Assembly (NCBI GenBank): GCA_022410635.1
Contig: JAJVDF010000228.1
Location: forward strand, 1,149,294-1,213,293
Direction of reading: 5' to 3'
From: Tretioscincus oriximinensis
Lineage: Eukaryota > Chordata > Lepidosauria > Squamata > Gymnophthalmidae
Length of the DNA: 64,000 nucleotides
A program made the position numbers and the translations under genes. Below, piece after piece: positions 12,151 to 24,476 of the stretch. Each line of letters starts with the position of its first letter. The first letter of the stretch is position 1. The notes below the pieces were generated by a model that ran no database searches, had not been told where the DNA came from, and worked only from the letters and a program-made list of their open reading frames with translations.

Positions 12151-12914
12151 ATCCTGATGATCAGCTGCTTCTGATGTGCTGGCATTCCTAATAACGTGGT
12201 AGTAAAACCCCCGTTAGTGTATGTAGGAAGGGACAAAAGCTGGATGAAGAGATTAAAGGCACAATATTGTACCCTCAGTTTCACACACATCCCTTGGGAG
12301 CGCACAAAGTTGGGTAGTGGCTGGAAGATGGTTCCAGCCTTCCATTTTCCGTCCCTTCAGAGGATGATTTCTCCCAAATTTAGTCTGGTTTGCTGACTCT
12401 ACTGAGGTCAATAAATCTACCTTGCAGGAGGGAGGAAGAGAAATGGGATCCAATTTATCTTATTCCTAAATAGATTTTTTTTCCAGTGGGAATGGGGCCA
12501 TAATGTCAGATGAAGGCTTCAATTCCAAGAAATTCTTCTTCTGCCACTGGGGGAAATTTTTTTAGCTTATGTTTAGATACGATGTGAGTTTTAGAAATAT
12601 CACAGAAAAAAAATTAGGATTGGGCCACTCACCCATTGTTCTAAATGCCCCAGGTGGGGACAATAAAAAGTTAAAATACATAAATACAGAAAGCACATTT
12701 AAATACCGGTAACACTCCTTCTTTGACAGGGAATAAGGTAAACTTCAAAGGGTTAGGTACTGCAGATGCATGTTTTAATTAGTGATACAAATGTAATGTT
12801 TAAAATTTACCTGCATTTACCTCTGTTTCCCCATGCTTTTAGGCTGCACACATCCCTTCTCTTTAGACTATCCTCAGTTTGTCTTTTGATTCCACAGTCC
12901 TCACCTCAATCCGC
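12151..12914. other. Intronic sequence, nothing recognised
   Basis: Mixed-composition sequence downstream of the LTR candidate; part of it could belong to the same retroelement. No identifiable domain. Confidence 0.35.
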
Positions 12915-13208
12915 AGGTGCGGATAGCTCAGTTGTTTAGGAGACGCTCTCTCAGCTGGAAGATCGGGTTTTGAAGCCCTGTGTCGGACGTGGGGAGGGGT
13001 GAGCCTGTAGCTCTAGCCGACCCAGCTATTCAAAAGCAAGAATTGCAAGAAATTGCAACAGACAGCAAGTAGATAAATGGGAACCACGATAGCCTGGTTG
13101 GGAAGATAGAATGGAAGCCTTTGGGCGAAATAAATCCTTGTAAGCCGCTTTGAGTCCCTTTGAAAAGTAAGAAAAACGAGGTATAAGAACCCAGTTCTTC
13201 TTCTTCTC
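12915..13208 (+). repeat. tRNA-derived SINE (family A), best-preserved plus copy
   Basis: The head has 'gatagctcagttgtttagg' (A-box-like) and 'gggttttgaagccctgtg' (B-box-like). The body runs through 'ggggaggggtgagc', 'gctctagccgacccagct' and 'gcaagtagataaatgggaac'. The tail is 'gctttgagtccctttgaaaa' and a CTT run. At about 290 bp it is close to full length for the family here. Confidence 0.82.
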
Positions 13209-13258
13209 CATTCTACTTTGATTTAAAGTGAATTCAAGATTTTATTTCAGAAAAAATT

Positions 13259-13312
13259 AAACCAAAATATAAGCTGAATACAAATAAACCAGAATATAAG
13301 CTGAATACAAAC
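13259..13312. repeat. 27-bp tandem duplication
   Basis: Two adjacent 27-base units (13259-13285 and 13286-13312) beginning 'aaacca' and containing 'aatataagctgaataca' differ at only two positions, so the duplication looks recent. Confidence 0.85.
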
Positions 13313-15039
13313 TGAAGATGTTCTTAAAGGTGTAATTGTGACCAAGTATGTCTCAATAGTTTTGTACATTTTAGATCCATGAGTTTTTGCCTTCAGTGAT
13401 ATCCATTCCTATGATGGAAAACAAATTATTCGTACCGTTTTCAAATGTAATTGTTTGATATATTTACTTAAAAACTTTTCTAGCTTACGTCTTATGTTAA
13501 AAGAGCAGCGTAATGTTCTCCAGTTTTCTCAATTTCCCAGGTAACATTTGTGTTTTTCTGGAATCTGATTCAATTTTGTCCGTTAAGCTAGTTAATATAT
13601 AGCCTGAGCTTGTTGTTAGGGTTGTCATCCATTGAAATGAAGCTTCCAAATTATCCTTTCCCCCCCCTTTTTAATGCAATGTCAAACTGGAATATTTAAA
13701 TTAGACTAGAAGAGAGTTAATGTTTCCATGGAAAAGAAGAGGAGAGTTTCAGACTTGCTGATATTTATGATTTAGTGCTGTGTGTGAACTAGGTCATAGC
13801 CTTGACTTTTTATGTGGTGGAGAACTGTCTATTACAGAATAAATGACTACAGCATAGCAGCTGATGCAAAATCATATGAAACACTTAATGAATCAGAACA
13901 GTCTTCATTATTGGTCTTTAGTTTAAGATATTTTTTAAACCCCACATAATTTTCTTTTTCTCACTGTTGTATCTTCAAAGGCCCAATGTGCCCTCATAGA
14001 CATAATTGAGATTTGGATATCATGCTAGTTAGGCTCTCAAAAGCATGCTCCATACCCTCCATTGATGCTACCTAACTAAGGATTAGATGTTTCCATGGAA
14101 CATTTCTATCCTAGAACAGAGTTCAGGTTACATCAGAACTATAAGGCTTATATTGGAAAATTCCTCTCCTGGGTGTGCAAAAATATTTTGAGTGAAGATA
14201 GAAAGAATTCTTAGTGAAAGAGGATGAAGTTAAATGATAGGTTTAAATGAGGAATTTTAGGATTGTAAATGCCCCTCCCATTTTATCTGGCACTTATAAG
14301 GAAACTGATTGCCAAAGATTATGACTTCTCCCTTTCAAGAAGCAGCCAATTGGTAAATCTATCAGTTCTGCTCTTTACAGAACTGTTTTGATAACCTATA
14401 TATAACTGAGTATGAAAAACATTCTTCTAAGTGTGTTAAAAACTAACGTCCTTGGAATGCATTTAAAAATATTTTCACAAGGTACATGCCTGCTTGTCAA
14501 GACCATACAGTGGGGACCCAAGAGGCAGATTTGCATTTTTTTAAAAAAATAAATAAACCTGTAGTAAGAATTTCTTCAATTAACTTAAGGGAGGTAAGGA
14601 AAAAATGCATGATCTGTACCCAAATGATCGCCATTTCAAAATAGCAATTGGTCAAATATATTATGTTTTTAAGCTTATGCATAGATTAGGCTTTCCTTGT
14701 TAACAAGTAGAGACTTAAGTCTTTATCTTTTTGACTGGGCAACAAGNAGAAACAGACCATTGTTTTCACTGTTTCTTAATCACTTAAAAAGCAATGGGAA
14801 TGGTTCCCTGAGACCATTATCCTCTTCCTAAGCTTGCTTTACAGAGCTTGTTTAATAATATTTTTAGTGCTTTATGATTGTACATTACCTTAAAGGATTT
14901 CTTCATTTATCCTTTTAATGGTTCCATTGTTGCTCTGTTTGCAATGAGCACTATGTTTGTTTATATTTATTAAAATCAGACTCCCTTCATAATAGTTTTT
15001 GTTCGCGAAGCTAAGCCATTATGAAATATTATAATATAG
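13313..15039. other. Intronic sequence, nothing recognised
   Basis: AT-rich unique sequence. No repeat termini, RNA gene or exon was recognised. Confidence 0.4.
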
Positions 15040-15250
15040 TGCCTTGCTGAAGTATTCATGCCCCTTGAACTTTTCCACAATGTGTAAAAAATGTGGAAAA
15101 GTTCATGGTTTAGCGTCATGAAATTAAATGTATCTTATTTGGATCTTGTGTGATAGATCAACATGAAGTACTAATTATATGTGAAGTGAAAAGAAAATTA
15201 TACATGGTTTTCAAAATCTTGTAAATATAAAAATCTGGAAAGGCCTGTAT
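15040..15250 (+). mobile_element. Tc1-like DNA transposon remnant
   Basis: 'gtgccttgctgaagtattca' then 'ccccttgaacttttccaca' is the end typical of a Tc1-like family common in fish and amphibians. The following 'tatcttatttggatcttgtg' and 'gaagtgaaaagaaaattata' are the next landmarks of that family, in the expected order. There is an internal inverted duplication around 15068-15105 ('gaacttttccaca' and its inverse). No transposase sequence remains. Confidence 0.7.
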
Positions 15251-15659
15251 ATTCCTTTTTCTATCATCCTAGAAACAAAAATGCTTGACAGTATCTGTAT
15301 AGATAAAATATTTTTTGCCATATCTTGCATAAAAATGTCTTCCTTTTCTATTTACATTAAGTGACATAGTCTCAGCTCTGTCAGTCTAGTAGAATAGTAG
15401 GATTGTAGTCACTGAAGGTTCTTGATTGACAGATAATGAAATGCAACAGTGAATTACATGAATTTTCCCAAGTTCTGTGTGCATGCAGGTTTCTGTCTGA
15501 AAATGACATCCATCAATACAATCGTTGAGTTTAAGTTCAACATATTTTTCTGTATTTTAGTACTCCACTAATTTAAGGACCAAAACTTATTTCATACCTA
15601 GACGTAATGACACTCAGATTTACTTGATTAAGGTGTAGTGTATTTAAGGCACCACAAAG

Positions 15660-16640
15660 GTCTGCCCTAGTTGAGAAAGGGCTTATCTGCAGATTGGGCA
15701 GGGCCCCCGATTGCTGACATGGTCAGAAAGGATGCCACTCTGGCTGGCGCATCTCTGCGCTCGGAAAACCACAGACATGTGATGCACTTCCTGTGTGTCA
15801 GCAGGAGGAGCGTCGGGGCCTATTTAAGGCTGCGGCGCCCCTCCCACTTCCTCTTTGCTCAGCGAGACCTGTATTTCCTTCCCTTTCTCTCCTTTCCTGT
15901 CATGGCTAGTGGGGTGGGTGTGCATCTTGGCAGGCCAAGGGATAGTCAGTAGCCGTAGAGGCAGGTATCCCCTGACTATCCCGTAGTTTGGAGGGTCCCC
16001 TTATGGTGTTCAGGTCACAAAGCTTACCATTGGGGGTGGATTGGAAGCCAAATGCAACCTTAAATCATGAAGGAGGGCTCTACATAGGGAAGTGCCTTGC
16101 AAGCCCTATTAAATCTCCTTGATCATTGTGGGCAGACCCCACAAAGGGTTGGCTGATTGGTGTCTGCTGGACTGTTCGAGCTGGGCAGACTGCCATGGCT
16201 GGCTCACCATGGGAGTGGGCAGTCATGGACCCATGCCAAGGGGTATGGGCAATTTTATGTCTGCTGGAGGGTCTGAGCTGGGCAGAATGTTGGGTGGCTG
16301 CTTCGCCACAGGACCAGGCAGCCACGGAGCCTTGCCGCGAGGCATGGCTGAAGTTTCCAGGTCAGCCCCTGGTGGCTGAGTGGGACTGTCGGCCAAGATG
16401 CTGCACCTTTCGCACCTAATAGAAGCCATGGCCTATTTTCTTCCACTTTTGAGTTATTTATTGTCTATTAGTTCAAATTGTTGATTAAAAGCACTATGTT
16501 CGCTTTATTCTTAGTATTATTTCGGNATGCATTATTGTTACAGGTTTGCATGTAGGGTTTTGCTGGTTGTGAATGTTTTAATAAATATGTTTTATTCTCT
16601 TAAATATGTGTCTGGCATCCCTTCTCGAATGGCCATCGCC
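15660..16640 (+). mobile_element. GC-rich putative solo LTR or retroelement fragment
   Basis: A sharply GC-richer block of about 1 kb has LTR-like order: a TATA-like 'cctatttaaggctgcggcg' (about 15819), a pyrimidine-rich start-site region, then far downstream 'ttttaataaatatgttttat' as a polyadenylation signal (about 16576). It ends close to where an L2 element begins. Several overlapping ORFs exist on both strands but none is a recognisable gag or pol. I could not find TG/CA ends with a target duplication. A different GC-rich insertion is possible. Confidence 0.45.
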
Positions 16641-16649
16641 AGCAATTAC

Positions 16650-17712
16650 CTTTGATTATGCCAAGAGATTTGAGCACTGAACATGTTAGAAAAAATATCA
16701 TAGCTTGCAGAGAGTGGTGGAGGGGGGAGTCTCGTTCAACACCCTTGGAGCTCACTTGTGGGGTTCCTCGAGTCTATCCTCTCCCCCATGCTGTTCAACA
16801 TGTTGAAGCCACTGGGAGAGGTCATCAGGAGATTTGGAGTGAAGTGTCATCAGTATGCAAATGCCTGTTCCATTTGAATCAGGAGAGGCGGTTGAAGTGC
16901 TTGATAGGTGCCTGGAAGCACTAATGGGCTGGATGAGGGCCAATAAATTGAAGCTGAATCCAGACAAGACAGAGGTGCTGTGTGTTGGAGCATCCCAAAT
17001 TTGTGAAGTTGGAAGGCACCCTGTCCTTGATGGGGTAAAATTGTCCTATAATGGATGGGTGCTCCCGGACTCTTCGCTAACACTTAAAAATCATGTGGCG
17101 GCAGTGACCAGGAGTGCCTACTTCCAGTTACGTCTAGTTCACCTTCTGAACAGATATGATTTAGCCGCAGTAATCCACCTCTGATAACTCCCAGATTAGA
17201 CTATTGTAATGTGCTCTATAGGGGATTCCCCTTGAAAATGGTTCAGAAGCTGCAGAATGCAGCAGCTAGACTACTGACCAGACACACATCACGCCAGTCT
17301 TGAAAGAGCTACACTGGCTGCCAATCCACTACTGAGCCCAATTCAAGGTATTAACTTTAACTTATAAGGCCCTAAATAACTTGGACCCGAAATACCTAAA
17401 GGGAACGCCTTCTCCCATATCAACCTGTCCATCTTCAGGGGAGGCCCTCCTGGTTGTACCACCTCTTTCAACAGCCAATGGAGTGGGAACACGGGGTATA
17501 CATCATTCTGTTCTTTTAGACGGTCCTTAAAGATGCACCCCTTTTACCTGACCTTTGGTTGAAGGAATGCTATTTTTCCCTCCACCTTCAGATACTGATT
17601 GTTACTGTTTTTAAATGTAAATTTTGTACTGTTTTTGTTGCCCCGAGACCTTCAGATATGGGGCGGGATATAAATGTAAATAAATAAATAAATAAATAAA
17701 CAAACAAACAAA
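16650..17712 (+). mobile_element. L2 LINE, 5'-truncated, with RT remnant and 3' tail
   Basis: Across shifted frames the sequence keeps the L2 ORF2 order: a 'CGVPRV' region (the GVPQGS motif), 'LFNMLKPLG', a decayed YADDT box at about 16850, then 'MRANKLKLNPDKTEVLCVG'. From 17280 the C-terminal L2 block (equivalent to 'HITPVLKELHWLPI') is recognisable. The 3' end is 'ccccgagaccttcagatatg' and 'gggcgggatataaatg' followed by AAAT repeats. Multiple frameshifts make it inactive. The same C-terminal block lies in reverse at 57908-58555. Confidence 0.85.
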
Positions 17713-18003
17713 CTATAATCTATCTTGGCTTTGGACAGTTATCATTATTAAAATAGTTTTGCTAGAACCAATGGTATGTAAGTTCCTTAGCAAAACATCC
17801 TTGCTGACTGGTTGTAACTTTGAGTTGGAACCAAATGCTTGTTATTGGTGGCTTTTGTGACTAGAGAATAGTATTGAACAAAGATCTTAGTAAATATTTG
17901 AACTTCGCATCTCTGAAATTAGCCTGAAATCATCCGTCACGTGCACGATTTTATGCACTTCAATTAGATCACCTCTCAAAAGCCATCTTTTGAAGCTGAA
18001 GAG

Positions 18004-18100
18004 ACCCAGTTACAGTTCTTTAGAATTCTCTCAGCCCCATCTTCCTCACAGGGTGTATGTTGTGGAGAAAGCAACAAAAGAGATGTTATAAATAAACATC
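18004..18100 (+). repeat. MIR-like SINE (family B) fragment
   Basis: 'agttacagttctttagaatt' then 'ctctcagccccatcttcctc' and 'acagggtgtatgttgtggag' matches the central part of family B copies at 20377 and 48497. Just upstream, 17940-18000 may be a scrap of CR1 coding sequence on the minus strand. Confidence 0.6.
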
Positions 18101-19953
18101 TTCATCATAATTATTATTAAAGAATGTGTATACACTTTAAATTCAAGACTTTTACCAAACTTCTGCATTGTAATATGACCTGTTCTCCCAAAAGGGATCT
18201 AGAGGGTTAATAAAAGCAATCCTATGATATAAATGGTTTCTGGGAACACAAGTTTTAAAATGATATTCGGAGACCTTTAAAAATAATAGCAACCATCGTT
18301 ATTCTTCTAAGATAATTAGGTTCATGAGATCACAGCTATCACCAGTAGTAATTATAAAGAATTGTTCAGCAAGGATACTTGTCAGGGAGAAAAAAGAGAA
18401 TGTTTCTAGCAGAGTATTTTTTAAAAATATGTGTGAAAAAGAGCCAGCATTGTAATCATAATTAGCTTGGTTTGGGGAGAGACAGAAATCATGGGAACTA
18501 TAATATCAATGACATGAAGATGTGAAGCAAGAGCACCTTCATATTCAAGCTCTTAATTAACTTCGTAGTTGAAATGTGTATTGCATTAGAACTGTAAAAT
18601 ATCCTTGGAGTTTTGTATAAAGAGGAGAAAAGCATGAAAGCTCAAAGCTCCACATTTAATGTGTGCATTGCATATGCATACCTTCCTAATGATATATACA
18701 CTGCAATTGAATGAGGCGCTCTCATATAATCCTGTACATAAGAGAGCATTCGCAATCGTCTGTCCAATCAGACAGCAAGGGGGCTGTAACTCCTGCATCC
18801 CTTGCTGAATGACTGGAGAGAAAGGTGATGGAGCAGGAAAACAAAGATAAAATAAAATGGAAAACAGACCCAAGGCTGCCCTGCCTGCCCTGTTCCCCTG
18901 AGCCGAGAAGCAGGGGGGGCTGTGGCAGCCAGGCAGCATCAGGTTTGGCCTTGGAGCAGCTGGAGGAGGTGGCTGACCAGGGGATTGAGAAATGAAGGCT
19001 AGAACCTAGTAAGTAAATAAACATGTAAAATCTAAAAACGGGGGGGGGGGGCAGGGCAGAGAGAGATAAAGGGCTTATTAGTAATGCTGAAAATCTGCTT
19101 CAATTGCTACGCAATTCCCTGTGAAAAAAATACTGAACGAACAAGGTTAACTTCCTGAACTTTTGAGGTGAAGCCATTCAAATTCAGTTTTGCTCATTGG
19201 ATCTGTTAGAAAGCAAACACAAAAATGCTGTGCTTGGAATCATCATGCACACACATGTATTTCTTACCCTTCCCAGCTATATATTTTTTCTTGGGCCTCA
19301 CTTTGACCATTTGAAATATTTTGGCATAGTAGGAAGGCCACCTATGGTCCTCTGAACGTTTCTAATTCAGGGTCTTAGGGTGGCTAACAATAAAATACCA
19401 GTTGTCTCTTTTTCTTCAATTCCTCCCATCTCCTTTTGTCTCTTTCTCTGAACTGTGCATCTTCCTTTGCTTTCCTTGGACAATTCTTTCTCTTTTCTAT
19501 CCCTACCTTCCCACATCTTGCTTGTTTAGTTACTTTCTCTTCCTTGAATGCCATGGGATAGAAACAAAATAATTTCCCCCTTTGCTTGGTCATTTCCTTT
19601 TTCCCAATTTGTCTGTCAGACATATTGGAAATATTTGCAGATATGCAAAGGTGCAAGTGCAGCATTGCACAAAGCTCAGTGGCAAAACATGGCAAGAAGG
19701 AAAGAGGTTATAAAAATATAAAATGATCAGGAGGGAGAGAGTTACTGAGAGGTTAGATCTGCTCCATATACCTTCACAATTACACAAATATCTTCCTGAG
19801 GGAAGAGATATTTTTCTCCCTTTCCTTGGCCTTTTCAGCCTTTGAAATGGGCTGGTACAGGTTGCCTAATCCTTTCATGAGAAGCCAAAATCTGATTGGT
19901 AGAAGAACTGCACCAAATCGCAGAGGACAAAGACAAACTGAATGAGTACTAAA
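18101..19953. other. Intronic sequence, nothing recognised
   Basis: Mostly unique AT-rich sequence, with a slightly GC-richer part at 18750-18970 and a G run at about 19041. The ORFs in it match nothing known to me. Confidence 0.4.
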
Positions 19954-19956
19954 TTA

Positions 19957-20322
19957 GAGCCTATGGACACAAGAGATTAATGCCTAGATGGTAGCGCCAT
20001 CCAGGAGCCCCAGTTACACTTGCTCATGGCTTGTCAGCCATCAACTCGCTACAACCCTCCTTTATTCTGCAACTTTTGAGAGTGGATACAGTCGCCATTT
20101 GCTGGTCGAAGTTGTGTGAGGTTATGCTCCCAGCAGCAAATCAGGGAGGTGTTGTGCAGGAGCCATGTCAGCATGACAGCAGCACCCTGCATGTTGCCTT
20201 GGCATTTCTTGTGAGTAGGGTGCCGCCTTGCAAGAATCCAGGTAGGCGTATCCTGTGGGAGCAATGGCTTACACCCAGGTTATCCTATATCCCAGGTTAT
20301 AAGCCTCTGTGTGCACAGGGCC
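19957..20322. mobile_element. PIF/Harbinger-like MITE
   Basis: The left end 'gagcctatggacacaagaga' and the inverse of the right end ('aaggccctgtgcacacagag') are imperfect terminal inverted repeats. TTA lies directly outside both ends (19954-19956 and 20323-20325), the 3-bp duplication typical of PIF/Harbinger. The interior is GC-richer than the surroundings and codes for nothing recognisable. A related element is at 50642-51049. Confidence 0.6.
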
Positions 20323-20376
20323 TTAGATGAGTGGATGTGATCAAGCAACTAAAAACTAAACTGTTGAGGTGTGATG

Positions 20377-20609
20377 GAGTCAGTTTGGTGTAGTGGTTAG
20401 TGTCAGACTCTTATCTAGAAGTCTCCCAATTCAAATCTGCACTCCTCCACAAGACTGACCTTGATCTAATCATAGTTCTTCAGAGCTCTCTCAGCCACAT
20501 CTACTTCACAAGGTGTCTATTGTGAAGAGAACAGAAGGTTATATTAGCCGCTTTGATTCCCTTTGGGTTGAGAAAAGCAGGGTATAAAAACCAACACTTC
20601 TTCTTCTTA
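20377..20609 (+). repeat. MIR-like SINE (family B) with family A tail
   Basis: The tRNA-like head 'ttggtgtagtggttagtgtc' and 'cccaattcaaatctgcact' leads into a CORE-like body ('cagagctctctcagccacat'). The 3' end is 'gctttgattccctttgggtt' with a CTT run, the tail otherwise found on family A SINEs. Another family B copy (48497) has an L2-like tail instead. Confidence 0.72.
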
Positions 20610-23600
20610 AAGTCTGCTGCCTTTCACCATGTATTATTTATCGCTTCCTGTCCTATCATTTTCCTGCAATTTATCTGTTCTGTGGAAGTTTTCCATTCCA
20701 GGGCCTAAAGCAGCAGAGATATTGGCAATGTTTTTACTCACTCTGTGACCTAACCTTGCCTTTATCTTTTCTTCCCTCTTTCTCACACCTGAAAGAAGCT
20801 GGGGATTCCTCTCTTTATTAAAAGTGCTTTACTGAAGACCTTTTTAAAAATCTCGTTCTTCCTGTTCAATTTCCAAGTAGCAGCTGGTGCAAAATAAGCA
20901 ATTTATGGACTGGAGCTCTCCCCCTCCTTCGGCATATGTGCTCCTCACAGTATTTAGAGGAAAATTCCCTCATATTTTGTGTTCCCTTCTATTCTATGAG
21001 AAAGATCCAGATGGTGCAGTTTGAAAGGTGTGAACAATTTATTCAGTTCACTGGATCCATTTCTTTTCTGCACTGCCAGTGGATGCATGAAATAACGTTA
21101 GCACGAGGGAAAAGAAAAGCATTATCTNTCCATACAAGAACTCCCTCTGCCGATTATCCTGATATCGCTAGTCCTTTTAAAAAGAAAACAAACTTTGGGA
21201 ATATCTACAAACTTCCTAGTTAAAACACCTAAGTTGAATATACAGTGAAGCAAGCGGCCGCAAGTACAGAAATGGGTGTGTGTGTGGGGAATTCTCCTGA
21301 AATAACTATTGATATAAATCACCTGCGATACGAGTGCGCAAAAAATCTGTCCAGAACTTCAAGTGGAAATAACTGGACAGGGTGCAGTAAAGTTTACTGC
21401 CAGCAACAGACAATTTGTATTAAGCTGCTGGAGGCCACTGTGGTAGCGACCACAGCCCTGTGTGATCCACCGGGGTGGGTGGGGCTGGTGCAGTTTCAGG
21501 TGAGCCAATGGAGGCTGCTGCCACACATTCCAAGCTGTAGGTGGTCAGCAAGGCTTTCCCTGTGGTGCAGGCGGGCTACTCACGCGGGGGCTAAGACTGT
21601 GTACGTACTGTTGTATGTTTATTTCTTCAATATAGTTTTTGGTAACACAGTCCCTCCCCTTATTAATATTGGTAGATGGTCTTTTCTTATGAACAAGACA
21701 CTTGAATTTTATTGGTTTGCTTGTATGTAGATAGGATAGGAAAGATGGGATAAATAAAATGTAGTCAGGGTTTATTCCTCAGGTAGGCAGCCACTACTTC
21801 CCTCAGGAAGAAATTAATACTAAGGAGTGAAAATTATACCAGAATGAGCCCCTTTGCTTTGTATGCCCAAATAATAAAGTCCTCTCTGTTTTAAACCATA
21901 AAAACAAAAGCTTTATTATAACAAAGTAACAGGCAAACATAAAGAAACCAAAGATACAGTTTAACCACCTTGGGTAGGGAAAAGGTCCTGAGCCTTCAAT
22001 GTCTCTGGCTAAGCTTCCCTTTTGCTTGCCCACATTCAAAGTCTCTCAGCTTTCCTTTTCTATCCCCACTCCCCCAGCTGGTATGTATCTCTCTTTGGTA
22101 TTTCTTTTATTTTCACACTCCAGCAGAGAACTACTTTTAATTCAATTGTTTGGCCACAGGCTCAAGCAGTCTCTAAGACAATTCAACCTGCAACAACCAT
22201 TTATCTCATACAATCCACAATACTCCAGCAAGAACCATCAATACAACGCCTTCTCTCCCTCTTTGCTCCATCCACCACTCGAAGTCATTTCAAGGGCCTC
22301 ACCCACCATCTGATGTCATTTCTGGTCCTGCCACCTTAGTGTTAGGTGTGGCCAAAAGAGGCAGGGCTTGTGCAGGGCCGGAAGCAAAAGAATTGGCGTA
22401 CCCTGGGCAAGGGAGCTGAAACAAAAGAAAGGGCGGGGCTGGGTGTTAGAGTTTTCCCTTGTGTGAGGATTTGTGTGTGGTCAGTCACATACTGATGTTG
22501 TGACACAGGTCAGTTACGGGCTGGATCTGACTGTTTAATGGCTGAGGTTCTTTAAAGCTGAATTTTTACTTGCACCTCAATGGCAGTTGGTCTATTATCA
22601 GGAAATGCCAGGGGGCACTGAGGCAAACTCACATTGGAATGGGTTCCAGGGCCATTTTTAACTGATGCCTTCTTAAATGCCATGTCCATTAGGTACAGTA
22701 TTCTCTGGGAGGCCTGATGGAGCAGTCTGCCAGAGGGGGATGCAGGATTTCTGGGGAAGGCAGCATTGCGTCCTGGCCGGCCAGCCTGCGATGGGAATGT
22801 GACATTCCTGGGGCAAACAGCCCTACCTCTCATACCATCTCAGTGTAATAGGAGACCAATAACTTTCAAGAGGAAACTGAAGGGATAGTTTTCCATGCAC
22901 ATGGAGGGCACATAGACCTTCCCAAACAGCAAGATCTATGCTGTTTATGCTGTATCCTGCAGTTAAACTAACTAACATTTTTTTTTGCATAAAAGACTTT
23001 CAGAAACTGGTTTGCTTCCCTCAATTTTCTAAATACAGTGGACTTTCAGTGCCTATGGTTTCCTATTCACGGCATTTAATCTACAAATGAAACCATGGGA
23101 CTCCTGCAACTCACGAAAAAGAGNCGTGTATTTCTAAGGCATTCTAACTCTCTTAAGGAGAGTTATATGAAGGTACATTTTACCCAGTCGCCACATTTAA
23201 GGAATTCTCAATGGTTTCTGGAAATGGAAATTTTCACAAGTGACCCTGTGCCCTTGCCATTAATTCACTACAATCCTTCCATCATGGAAATGCAGTCTGA
23301 GTGATTGCAAGTAATCTCGACCTGTTTTGTTTTTCACGATTCTGCAAGTTTACCTTTCCAACATCGATAAAGAACCTGATCGCCACCTTGTGGTGGAGCC
23401 AAATCTAAAAGTCAGTGAAAGGGAAAGCTAGGCACAAGTAGCATTTTACTAGATAGCTATGAGACGTGACAACTGTTTTTATGACTTGTCCTAAGGATAA
23501 ATGTTATGGTGGGATGTGAACAGTGTGATTTATATATTACAATTTCTTTATTTTTAAATGCCATTTTTTAAAAAGATGCTAGTTTAAACTAATTTTCAAT

Positions 23601-24064
23601 ATCTGTTTCGCTTACCCTGTTTGTTTGTGAAAGCGTTCTAATAGTGTTGCAAATCTCAGTATGCTGTGCTATCCAAGAAGTGAGAGCAAACTAACCCTTT
23701 CTTGTGGCAGAAAAACTTATTAGATGGTCGACAAAAACAGGAAAGAGTCACTCATAAGAGACTCCTTCCTGTTTTTCACTAAGCGTGTCATGTGCATCTT
23801 CATTGACTACAAAAGCAGCTTTGGAATTGCATCTGTTTCAGGTTTCATGGAAGCCTTTGCAAGTAGAGAGATACTGTTTAAGAATTTCCTATGAGAGGCA
23901 TTCAGGTGTTGCAGACTCCAGGCTTTGCACAAAGCAAATACAAAATTAGTCATGTGATTTTAATTGCACAAAGTAAGCTCATGAATAATTCTGTTAGTGG
24001 GTCCTATTTTTCAGGTTACTGAAAGGTTTGTCTCCAGTACAGCGAAGCTTTTAATTGGGGTTGA
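20610..24064. other. Intronic sequence with unclassified GC-richer blocks
   Basis: No exon was found. 21400-21650 and 22300-22550 are GC-richer than average and may be old insertions, but I cannot classify them. A short perfect-looking hairpin lies at 23733-23776. The rest is unique AT-rich sequence. Confidence 0.4.
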
Positions 24065-24072
24065 GGATGGAA

Positions 24073-24476
24073 TAGACTGACCAGATTTTCTGAGGATCAA
24101 ACTGGGGTAATTAATATTCACGCTAATTTGCATATTCAAGTNTATGCAAATCACTCACCAACATGCATACACTTCCCAAATCCTTGCCTGGGAAATCTGC
24201 AAATAACATGAGAATTTTTTGAAGCATGCAAGAATTTTTTGAAGTGTGTGAGAGTTTTTCAAAGTGTGTGAGAAATTTGCATTTTTTGTTTTTTACTGAG
24301 GAGAGGGTACCTTCAAAGCTGGCCACGGTTGCCAGAGCCCTCTGTTGGTGGTGCAGTGATATATATATATNTTTTNAAAANGNAAANTNAAAAAAAATCA
24401 GCAAAAAATGGGGAAATTGCCCTTCCCCTGGAGAGTGGGGTAGACCTCTCAAAAAAGGGGTCATCTGGTCAGTCTA
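24073..24476. mobile_element. hAT-like element, 'CTGACCAGAT' family, longer form
   Basis: It starts TAGACTGACCAGATTTTCTG and ends with the inverse of TAGACTGACCAGATGACCCC. The 8-bp duplication GGATGGAA is perfect (24065-24072 and 24477-24484). The interior includes 'gaatttgcatattcaa'-like text, repeated 'gtgtgtgagaa' phrases, and a poorly read A-rich tract with n positions at 24371-24389. It shares this interior with 59171-59652. Non-autonomous. Confidence 0.85.

Noticed and set aside
11838..12305. 155-residue minus-strand ORF, among the longest in the window
   Set aside because: No recognisable domain, no splice context, and it overlaps other open frames in a GC-richer repeat candidate.
16119..16446. 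Several overlapping ORFs in the GC-rich block
   Set aside because: High GC lowers stop frequency on both strands, and none resembles gag, pol or a host protein.
21248..21264. A GCGGCCGC site near 'gaattc', suggesting cloning-vector contamination
   Set aside because: The surrounding sequence is not vector-like, the two sites are not in a linker arrangement, and single sites occur by chance.
21245..21730. 161-residue ORF with cysteines
   Set aside because: No matching family, uneven composition, no splice signals at domain borders; likely an old GC-richer insertion.
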